A DNA stretch of 64,000 bases, taken from positions 61,203,741-61,267,740 of the forward strand of contig NC_090763.1 in the NCBI RefSeq assembly GCF_036898095.1, given 5' to 3'. Below the pieces are notes generated by a model. The model was not told the origin of the DNA, did not search any database, and was given only the letters and a program-made list of their open reading frames with translations. The position numbers and the translations under genes were made by a program. Each line of letters begins with the position of its first letter. Position 1 is the first letter of the stretch. This document shows positions 25,701-37,000 of this stretch, one piece after another. The DNA is from Palaemon carinicauda. Lineage: Eukaryota; Arthropoda; Malacostraca; Decapoda; Palaemonidae.

Positions 25701-28700
25701 TTGAAGTCTTTAACTTCCTGGACTGGTGTTTGGGAGCCCTGAGTAGGAAAATCTCATCTGCCGATAGGGATGTTTCCTTACTCATTATGTCCTGCATGAA
25801 CAAGGCCGTCCGCGATGGGTCCAACGAGCTTCCCGCTTCATTCACGTCCTGAGTCCTTAAGAAACGAGAGTCTCTGTGCTCTTTTCTGTCAGCAGGAGTG
25901 ACGCCATGCCAAAGATCTGAGCTACTCTTTGCGCCCTTGTCTAAGTGCTTGTTTCCTGAAGTCTTGGTTAAGGAAATTGCCTTGTCTTTAGTGCAGAAGG
26001 ACACCCACGATTTAGTTGCGTCCTCGGCTCGCAAAGCTCCCCCTTTGCCTGCCTTGTCTGCTAGACCTAGGATAGACACTCCAGCGTCCAGGTTTATCCC
26101 GCCCTTTCGTGGCAGAGCCTCCAGCAGGGGAGGTGCTCGTGCCGAAGGGAAGAGAGGAAAGAGGAAAGGATCCAAGTCCTCTAAGGGCAGAGTCTGACTG
26201 CCCGCAACTTCAGACAGCAGTAGGTGCCAGACTCAAGAACTTCTGGCAAGCCTGGGAGAAGAGAGGCGCAGATCAACAATCTGTGAGGTTGCTCAGAGAG
26301 GGGTACAAAATCCCTTTTGTACGCAGACCTCCTCTAGCGACGTCCCCCATCGATCTCTCTCCCAGGTACCGAGAGGAAGAAAAGAGACAAGCCCTGAAAC
26401 TGGAAGTGTCTCTTTTGCTAGAGAAGGGAGCGGTGGTCAAAGTCTCGGACCTTCAATCACCGGGGTTTTACAACCGTCTCTTCCTAGTATCAAAGAAGAC
26501 AGGAGGTTGGAGACCGGTGCTAGACGTCAGTGCTCTGAATGTCTTTGTCACAAAGACGAAGTTTACCATGGAGACCACAAAGTCAGTCCTAGCAGCGGTC
26601 AGAAAGGGAGACTGGATGGTCTCTCTAGACCTAAGGGACGCTTACTTCCACATCCCCATGGATGGTCTCTCTAGACCTAAGGGACGCTTACTTCCACATC
26701 CCCATTCACTCAGACTCCCAACCTTTTCTGAGATTCGTCTTCGACGATGTGGTGTACCAGTTTCGGGCCCTGTGCTTTGGCCTAAGCACAGCTCCTCTCG
26801 TGTTTACGAGGCTTATGAGGAATAAGGCAAAATTCCTCCATTTATCGGACATCCGAGCCTCCCTTTATTTGGACGACTGGCTTCTCAGAGCCTCTTCCAG
26901 TCATCGCTGTCTGAAGGATCTCAATTGGACTCTAGATCTGACCAAGGAATTGGGACTCCTAGTCAACTTGGAAAAGTCACAGCTGGTCCCATCCCAAACT
27001 ATTCTGTATTTAGGGATGGAGATTCACAGTCAAGTTTTTCGGGCTTTTCCGTCGGCCCCCAGAATAGATCAAGCCCTGCTCGTCATCCAGAAGATGTTGA
27101 AGAAAGAACGCTGCTCAGTCAGGCTTTGGATGAGTCTGGTAGGAACGCTGTCATCCCTGGAGCAATTTGTCTCGCTAGGAAGGCTACACCTCCGACCTCT
27201 ACAATTCCATCTGGCTTTTCACTGGAAAAAGGACAAGACGCTAGAGGCGGTCTCGATCCCGATTTCCGAAAAGATAAAGACTTGTCTGACTTGGTGGAAG
27301 GACAATATCAGCCTACGAGAGGGTCTTCCCCTGGCAGTTCAGAAACCCAACCACGTTCTCTTCTCGGACGCATCGGACTTGGGCTGGGGCGCGACGCTGG
27401 ACGGTCGGGAATGCTCAGGTCTGTGGAACTCGAGTCAGAGGAGCATGCATATCAACAGCAAGGAGCTTTTGGCGGTTCATCTGGCCTTGATAAGCTTCGA
27501 GAATCTCCTTCGAGGCAAGGTGGTGGAGGTCAACTCGGACAACACCACGGCCTTGGCGTACATTTCCAAACGGAGGTACCCACTCATTGACTCTGTACGA
27601 GATCGCAAGGGACCTGCTCATCTGGTCAAAAGATCGAGGCATCTCCCTAGTAACGAGGTTCATCCAGGGCGACTTGAACGTCCTAGCGGATTGTCTCAGT
27701 CGGAAAGGTCAAGTAATTCCAACCGAATGGACCCTCCACAAGGATGTGTGCAAGAGACTTTGGGCGGCTTGGGGTCAACCCACCATAGATCTCTTTGCAA
27801 CCTCGCTGACCAAGAGGCTTCCAATCTATTGCTCTCCAGTCCCAGACCCAGCAGCAATACATATAGAAGCCTTCCTCCTAGATTGGTCACATCTAGATCT
27901 TTACGCATTCCCACCATTCAAGATTGTCAACAAGGTACTGCAGAAATTCGCCTCTCACGAAGGGACAAGGTTGACGTTAGTTGCTCCCCTCTGGCCCGCG
28001 AGAGAATGGTTCACCGAGGTACTTCGATGGCTGGTAGACGTTCCCAGAAGTCTTCCTCTAAGAGTAGACCTTCTACGTCAGCCACACGTAAAGAAGGTAC
28101 ACCAAAGCCTCCACGCTCTTTGTCTGACTGCCTTCAGACTATCGAAAGACTCTCGAGAGCTAGAGGCTTTTCGAAGGAGGCAGCCAGTGCGATTGCTAGA
28201 GCGAGGAGAGCGTCTACCATTAGAGTTTACCAATCGAAGTGGGAAGTCTTCCGAGACTGGTGCAAGTCAGTTTCCGTATCCTCGTCCAGTACCTCTGTAG
28301 CCCAAATAGCTGATTTTCTCTTATACCTGAGAAAAGTACGATCCCTTTCAGCTCCTACGATCAAGGGCTACAGAATCATGTTGGCCTCGGTCTTCCGGCA
28401 TAGAGGCTTAGATCTTTCCAACAATAAAGATCTGCAAGACCTCCTTAAGTCTTTTGAGACCTCTAAGGAACGTCGTTTGGCTACACCTGGGTGGAATTTA
28501 GACGTGGTCCTAAGATTCCTCATGTCAGACAGGTTTGAGCCTTTACATTCAGCCTCCCTGAAAGATCTCACTCTTAAGACTCTTTTCCTGGTATGCTTAG
28601 CCTCGGCTAAAAGAGTCAGTGAGCTTCATGCCTTCAGCAAGAACATCGGGTTTTCGTCAGAAAAAGCTACTTGTTCTCTGCAGCTTGGTTTCCTAGCCAA

Positions 28701-31242
28701 AAATGAGCTACCTTCTCGTCCTTGGCCTTAATCTTTCGATATTCCTAGCTTATCGGAGATCGTAGGCAATGAACTAGAAAGAGTATTATGCCCTGTTAGA
28801 GCTCTTAAGTTCTACTTAACTCGTACTAAACCTTTACGAGGCCAATCTGAAGCGTTATGGTGTTCGGTTAAGAAACCATCCTTGCCTATGTCAAAGAATG
28901 CTTTGTCATATTTTATCAGATTGTTAATACGAGAAGCTCATTCACACTTGAGTGAGGAAGACCGATCTTTGCTTAAGGTTAAGACGCACGAGGTTAGAGC
29001 TGTAGCAACTTCCGTGGCCTTTAAGCAAAATAGATCTCTGCAAAGTATCATGGACGCAACCTATTGGAGAAGCAAGTCAGTGTTCGCGTCATTTTACTTG
29101 AAAGATGTCCAGACTCTTTACGAGAACTGCTACACACTGGGACCATTCGTAGCAGCGAGTGCAGTAGTGGGTGAGGGCTCAACCACTACAATTCCCTAAT
29201 TCCATATCCTTTTAATCTGTCTCTTGAAATGTTGTTTTTATGGGTTGTCCGGAAGGCTAAGAAGCCTTTCGCATCCTGGTTGATTTGGCGGGTGGTCAAA
29301 GTCATTTCTTGAGAGCGCCCAGATTAGGGGTTTGATGAGGTCCTGTTGTATGGGTTGCAGCCCTTGATACTTCAGCTCCTGGGAGTCTGTCAGCATCCTA
29401 AGAGGATCGCTGGGCTCCGTAAGGAAGACGTACTTACAAGGCAGAGTAATCGTCTAAGTCGACTTCCTTACCAGGTACCTATTTATTTTGGTTTTGTTAT
29501 ATTGATAACTGTCAAAATGAAAAAACTCTTAGCTTATACGATGTAAACATATTTAACTCTGGTCTCTACCCACCTCCTTGGGTGTGAATCAGCTATTATA
29601 TATTCACCGGCTAAGTTAAATATTTAAAAATGATATTTTAATTATAAAATAAATTTTTGAATATACTTACCCGGTGAATATATAAATTAAACGACCCTCC
29701 CTTCCTCCCCAATAGAGACGCAGTGGGATGAGAAGAAATTGAAGGTTTTGTTTACATCGAGAGTGGTATCTGGCCGACAGTTGGCGCTGGTGGGCACACC
29801 CGCAACCTGCATAGCGATCGCTCGCGAGTTTTTTATGTATGTGTCTGTCGAGCAACTGAGTTGCAGCTATTATATATTCACCGGGTAAGTATATTCAAAA
29901 ATTTATTTTATAATTAAAATATCATTTCTCAAGCCATACCCCAATCAGGGTTTGTACCCAGTGGTCCCAATTTCCTTTAATATTTACAAATATTTTCATC
30001 ACAGCCAGGGAAAAGTGTAAATGTCTACTTTTTCCATGCTGGTCACTGTAAATACACCTGGATTCTTAGAATAACGTCTCTTCATTATTGCTGAATTTTT
30101 TGCTAGGAATAAACATTCCATGGTTATTCGATGAATTCAGTTGCCTTTTATTACTCATTAGAATTAAAAGAAGGGTTACTAAAGGCTGCAGTAGAAGTAT
30201 ATGGGATATCAGAGAATCGGTACAGAAAGAGACAAGGTGGTGGAATCAGCATGTACAAATGGCAGTGGAAGAGATGAAGAAAGTCTTCAAGCCATGGCAG
30301 AGAACAAGTAGAGAAGATGATAAAAGATGTACACATGGAAAAGAGGAAGGCTAAGAAGTAGATTGGAAAGGCAGTGAAGAAATGTTGGGAGGAATGGAAT
30401 CAGAATCTCAACACAGGAGAGAGAGATGAGAAAATATTCAGAATACCAATTTGGCTAAGAAAAGATGGAAAAGTTATGAATAGGGCAACATATGGTATAT
30501 AGAAAATGAAAATGGTAAAATCAAAGTTGAAAATGAAATAAATGCATACCAGAATGATACTGTATAGGCTGCTTAAGGCCCTGATCACCTCCAAACAAAA
30601 ATATTAATAAAACAAAAATCCTATTTACTTAGTAACTAGATATTTTCAGGGTACCATTGCCAACACTACTGTATATAAGCATAAGAACTCAATATGTATG
30701 TTCTTTGTCCGTTCATCACTCTGTATATATGTACGTCATCACATGTGAATTGCAGTCTTGATATTTTATTTTCACACTTCCTTTTTTAACATGAAAATAC
30801 TCAAATATCATATAAACATGTAATTGAGCTTTTCCCAAAATCTTGAACAGATCAAGATATAAATAAATAGATGAATATCCGTGACATCGCGCTGAATTTT
30901 TTTTTTTTTTAATTTTCTCTAGAGATATTATTTATCACTTTATATAAAAGTGCTTCATTACACAATAAATGCAAAACATATATACTTGAATATGTGTAGT
31001 TTAAAAAATTATTCATTTATTTTCTAAATTTGAGCAAATATTTGAAGTGGAAAAAAGATAGTTATGAGTAATCATGCTTCAAAGTTTTCAATAACATGGG
31101 TGAACTTTTTATGACACGATACCTTGGTTATTGAAGTTATTATTGGTATTCTTTTTGCATGTGACTTTCTAAGGAGTTATATATCGATATTAATTTAATT
31201 TGTCCTGGTTTATTATAAACAGGAATGATTACTGTTTACTTA

Positions 31243-31324
<82 letters not shown>

Positions 31325-34014
31325 TGTGTGTGTTGTGACGTCAAATAATTGAAAATTAGTTTTATTTAACCAGCAATAGTTGCTTTCCCTAATCTACTGT
31401 TTGAGTGAATCACAGCCTTAAGTTAGCAAAAGAGTGAAAAGATGCCAGATATCACTAGATTTTCAGGCAGGAAATGAAATGAAAATACCGTAAAAACAAG
31501 CCGAAATAAACAGTACTTCAAACGGGCATGAGGCTTATTCTTGCGCTCGACCCTTTAAATAGGTTACACCCCAGTTACACCCATATCCCTTTAAAGCTAC
31601 GTGACAAACGAAAATTGCCGCGGAATGTTCAAACAAATTTTGCGCTGTATGCTTGGGTAATTATAGAGTATAAATTCATTAAAAACTCAATTAAATTTTT
31701 TTGAAAAATAATTTCTTCAAAAGAGGTGATCCTGGCCTTAATGAATAAAATTTATATGAACTCGAGGATGTTGACATAATAGAGGGACCAATAGAAAACA
31801 TAACAGCTGGAGATGTTTAAGAGGGCCCTCAGGAAGATTGAACACAGGACCATCTGGAATTATAAATGACTTTATTAAATCAGCTGGATATCCTATCATC
31901 TGTAAGCTCACTAGAGTACAGTATAAAACTTGCTAAAAGCGAGATAAAACTAGAAGAACTGGAGAAAAATGTTAAAGTATAGTAATGGAATGCACATGCG
32001 AAAGGGATGCACTAAATTGTGAAAGCTACAGGGAAATAAAATTTCTTGAACATCCTCTGAAAATATTAGGAAAATTGCATGAGAAAAAGCTGAGAAAAAT
32101 TGTAATAAAGGCCAAGAAAAGTGTAGAGATTGAAATCTGTTGGTCTGGTTTTATGCCAGAGATCAATAACAGAAGCAGTGCTTGTAATGAGACTAGTGCA
32201 TGAATAGTACCTTGCAAAGAGCAAGAGATTTTACCACATATTTGTAGGTATTGAAAAGCCATTTGTGAGAGTTCCAAGGCAAGTAATTAAATAGTCATTA
32301 AAAAGGAAAGGGTTTACCAGAAAGCTCCATGGAGTTACAGCTATCACTATCCTAACACTACATTTAAACTGAAAGTCATGACATGTGCATTGGAAGAGTT
32401 AGAGTTAAATGTTAAGTGTCCATCAAATATTAGCACTGAGCTCTTTGCTCTTCATTGTAGTAATGAGGAAGATACAAAGAAGTGCAAGAAAGGGAGCCCC
32501 AGGGAGTTGTATGCAAATTCATGACTTTACAAGAATTGCCTCCCACTTAACCTTCCCCCCATACCTCGCAGCTATTTGAGACTGTAAATACAGTAATGAC
32601 TAAGTCTCCTACTGGAGGTCCTATAAAGCTTGTCTACATGGATTGGCAGATAGAATTGAAAGATCTTTTCTCTTTCTTATTATATGGAGTGAAATTATTT
32701 GCATGGATGCATATAAGGTTATTGTAAAGTAATGGGTTTGTATATGAAAACATTAGTTTAGTTTTTAAAAAGTATATGTTTTAATTCATTCATGTACTGG
32801 AATTTTGTCTTTTATCCTCAGATTTGGGATACAGCTGGACAAGAAAGATTTAAAAGTCTTAGAACACCATTTTATCGGGGTTCTGACATGTGTATTTTAA
32901 CTTTTTCTGTTGATGACCCGCCAAGCTTTAAAAATTTGGATACATGGCGGAAGGAGTTTGTGTACTATGCAGATGTCAAAGCAGATTTTCCATTTTTAGT
33001 AGTTGGAAATAAGGTACAGTAATTTCAATATTGTATTTTTATCAAAATATTAATAACAAATTTTCAATATTAAACTTACCCGATAATCATGTAGCCGTCA
33101 ACTCCGTTGCCCGACAGAATTCTACGGAAGGGATACGCCAGCGATCGCTATACAAGAGGGGGGTGTACTCACAAGCGCCACCTGTGGCCAGGTACTGCAG
33201 TACTTCTTGTTGACACCACTTCAATTTTTCCTCTGTCGTGCTTCCGGCAAGACGTTCATGGATACGCTTATAATTTTGGAGTCTTGTTCACGGTTTTTGG
33301 TGAAGTATTGCTCTAAGATTTCAGCTTTCGCTATTCAGGAAGTTTTATTATTAGCTTAGCTAACTTTTGGAATTAATTTGATTAATTATGGTGACGAAGA
33401 GAGTATGAACTCTCTTTCACCTTTAAATGGCCGACCCTTCCCTTAGACGGAAGTGTTGGTGTCTAAGAGAGTATAGACTCTCTTTCTTAATTTTGCTTAA
33501 CAAAAGTTTTAGATTTATTTCATATCTCTCCGCCTTTTATAGGCCTCTTCGATTAACTTCCTTTTATTATAAACTTATTAAAATTAATTTTTATATTTGT
33601 TTATATTCGACCTTTCCTAATAGTAGGCGGTCTTTTCTTGGTACCGAAGTTAATTAACATTGAGCCCGTCATTTCGGTTGTTCCTGTTAACATATTATGC
33701 TATTTTAATGTTTTTGAAAGAATTTCTTTGATAGTCTCGTACTGTTTTCAAAGTTGAACTAACGTTTTGTTTTGTCTCTGCAGTTGTTGACGTTCAGAAC
33801 GTTCAACTTGCGCTCTATCGTTACGATAGAGAGAGAATTTTCACGGTGTCACGTTGCAGTAAGAGTAACCGTGTCTAGCGTTTTGTTCATTCTTTCTTAA
33901 CTTAATGGTTTTAATTCTAATAAAGGAACTTTTCATTTTGGGAAATATTTTCCTTTAACAATAATATGTTTTAACGATATATATGATTGGGCTCTTCTCT
34001 CAGGTTCTAAGTCA

Positions 34015-34045
<31 letters not shown>

Positions 34046-37000
34046 CGGAGGGAGAAAGAGGAAGATAAACATTTCGTTCAAGCGAGTAACGTTGTTATCG
34101 TTTTTGCTCTTCTCCCTAGTCTCTTTAGGGGAAGAAGGTAAACGTTTCTAGAGTTTTTTCTTGTTCTCAAGCTTTATGCGGTGAGAGATTTTAAACGTAG
34201 TTTATTTGATCTAGTGTTTAGTCTCTTTCCAGCCACTGAATTATTTATCTTTCATTAGATTTTTCTGTTACTTTGTAATTCTGTTTTCGCAATTACTAAC
34301 TTTTGAGAAAGGATAGAATTGCGTGTTTCAGGTACAAACCACTTAAAGTTTCGAGTTCAGTGAAATAAGTGCAAACAGAAAATCAAAAGTGATAAGTGAT
34401 TAGCGCAAAGTGTGTCAGTGTTGTGCGTGAGGGTACTTCTGTGCGTGCCAGTCGTCCTCCCAGTCCGGGACCTCTTGCAAGCTCCCAAGCCCAGGGGAGA
34501 AGCAATGTCGAAGGGCAAAAGGGTTCGGCAGGCCTTGATCGGCGCACAGAAGTATCCTCGGTGGTTGCGGGCGTGTCTTTCAGAGACGTCACTCCCACCC
34601 GCAGACGATTGAGCCCTTATTTTGCTCGTCTGCAGAAGAAATTTCGGGGAGAAAACGCTGGTCTCAGGTCTCAAGACCTCTTAAACGTAAAGTCCAGACC
34701 TATGCCAGACGTACGAAGTTAGAGTTCAACAACCCGGATGCAGTCATTGGGTTAGCTCTGACTCTCCTCAGTCATCAGGTGACTGCACACCTCCTAAGAG
34801 AGGTAAGGCGATGCCTCAACAGACCTCATCTTCTATTAAGGCTTTGCCTCAACAGACCTTATCGTCTGTTGATCCCAAGACGACTTTGCTGCAGTCCATG
34901 CAGTCGCAGCTTGCGGTCTTAATGCGTGAGTTTCAGGCTGAGAAGGTTACACCTCCTCCTGCGAACGCTCCGCCTCTCCGCAGTCCAGTCTGCCAGGCGT
35001 ACGAAGTTGAGGTTCCTCAGGCTACCTTACCGTGTTCTGAGTTGCCAGTTACCAGCGGTGTGCAGCAACCTCCGCCTCCTCCTGCGAGAGCTCCGCCTCA
35101 CCGCAGTCCAGTCTGCCAGGCGTACGAAGTTGAGGTTCCTCAGGCTACCTTACCGCGTTCTGAGTTGCCAGTTACCAGCGTTGTGCAGCAACCTTAACCT
35201 TCCTTAAGGCAACCTCAGCAATGGGAGCAGGAGTCTTATGCCTTACTTCCTCCGCTTCCGCTTGCGGTTCCACCAGCGAGGCAACAATCTCTTGAGGTAC
35301 GACAACCTCTTCCATCAATGAGGCATCCACCTCAGCACTCGCTGCAGCGACCTAAACCCTCCTCAAGGCAAGAGTCTCAACTCCTTAGGCTAGCACCTCA
35401 GGAACCTCTACTCGCGAGACAAGAACTGCGTTCTGCGCAGCCGCTACCTCAACTCTCGCAGCTCACACCTCAGGAACCTTAACTCGTTCCTCAGGAACCT
35501 GCTACTGCGCATCCGCAACCCTTACAGCAAGCGCAACTCTTGAGGCAGCAACCTCATGCTATGAGTCAGCCACCTCAACGCATGCATCTGCCATTTTTTC
35601 CTCAACTTGAGCTTCTTCCCATTCAACTTGGGAATAACAAATGACAATAATAACACCTCATTACTTTCATAACTTGCATTTGTAATCATATACATGTATG
35701 CCTACACAAACATTATGATAATGGAGGTTATTTGTATTACTTATATAAAAATATATATGTATTCCTTGCAATATATTTTTAACAAATCGCAAAATATGGC
35801 AAAAATATCTTCTAAACAAATGAATCACGAGTTATGAATGTAAGGTAATATTATGTTGATATTAAACCCCATGCAAGCATGCATGAAGTAATGCAGTGTT
35901 GCCAACAGGGCGAGTTTCCCTTTCCTGAGGTGAAGTAGATTATAGTACATTTAGTGTAGCTTAATTCTACGATTATCATGCCGGCTATCAAATTCATCAA
36001 CAAAACAGTTTAAATCAATTCCCTCGGCACGTGCACTTTCAATGGACGGTAATGCGATATTACTCACTCTAGCACTGGTCATGGAATTTCTGAGAAATGT
36101 TACACGCCATGCAACACGCTCTGCTTACCTTACAGCATGCTCTACATACAGCATGCTCTGCATACAGCATGCTCTGCATACATGATGCTCTGCATACCTT
36201 ACCGCATGCTTCTCAGTCACACATCTTTGGTTGTTGCCAACTCACTAGACTGTCAAGCAATTTCATAACGTTGCCTTCTAGTCTGCTGCTTTTGCACCAG
36301 TGAAACCCTCACTGAGAGAACTTAGCTTTTCTCGGATATGGTCCCTGTAGATGAGAAAGTGCTTTTCTCCCTCCTTCTGATATTCCCTTGAGGACTCTGT
36401 CATTTGGAGAGGAGCCTTTAGCTGCGTAGCCTCCTATGGACTTTTATTTAAGCATAACATGCTCCCAGGGAAGGTAATGGTTCCACTTCAGTCGCTAACC
36501 CCGTCTGTTACCACACCTGCTCCCATAGACCTTGAGCTGTGTTGCAAGACATGCAGTCCAAGCTTAGTCCTTGTTAGAGGATTTTTTTGTTTACGGAGTC
36601 AGTGTGTCACTGGGAAGACGTTCAACAACCAGCAGAAGTGACTTGTTGTGACGCAGTGCGGCAACCTCAGCAACCCGATAAGGAGTTGTCTGTACGACCC
36701 AGACAGTCTAGACAGCTTCGGGTTGTCACTGTACTTCCTCGCTTCCCCATGGTTGACAGTTCACAGACTGTGCAGCAGTACCATGATCTTGTGTCCGGCT
36801 CCGTCAGACGACTGGCTTTTAAGAGCTCCCACAAGTCGTCGCTGTCTGGAGATTCTCAGATGGACTATGGATCTGACCAAGGAACTGGGCCTCCTGGTCA
36901 ATTTTGAGGAGTCTCAGCTCGTCCCATCCCAGACCATTGTCTCCCTGGGTATGGATCTTCAGAGTCGAGCTTTTCGGGCTTTTCCGTCGGCCCCAAGGAT

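Larger units (their letters stand above)
23418..29925 (+). mobile_element. DIRS-type retrotransposon, element 3 (most complete)
   Basis: A 6.5-kb copy in Rab9 intron 2 with left ITR 23418-23594, internal complementary region 29592-29690 and right ITR 29730-29925. It is the only copy with the gag N-terminus and the full RT. Coding regions are collinear and nearly whole: gag 23796-26197, RT/RNase H 26109-28300, recombinase 28027-29199. Lesions seen are a 43-bp deletion and a nonsense codon in gag, a 46-bp tandem duplication and a 2-nt deletion in the polyprotein, and one nonsense codon in the recombinase. It lacks the 1-kb non-coding 5' module of the other copies. Confidence 0.94.
30100..32530 (+). 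pseudogene. Decayed non-LTR retrotransposon (linker and RT)
   Basis: Fragments in several frames form one collinear protein. A linker reads RWWNQHVQMAVEEMKKVFKP (30228-30288), then KKCWEEWNQNLN (about 30380-30415). After the insertion come LEDVDIIEGPIENITAGDV (about 31758-31817), CESYREIKFLEHPLKILGK (32015-32075), a decayed IEKPFVRVPRQVI (about 32252-32293; normally an IEKAFDRVPR-type palm motif), and a C-terminal PRELYANS (about 32502-32525), where the YADD site has decayed to YANS. The family is a RT/endonuclease LINE, by texture RTE- or CR1-like. It is interrupted by a TTAA-flanked element at 30577-31737. Long dead. Confidence 0.75.

Noticed and set aside
35641..36096. A second MITE inside element 4
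   Set aside because: No inverted ends or target duplication could be identified, so it is reported only as foreign sequence.
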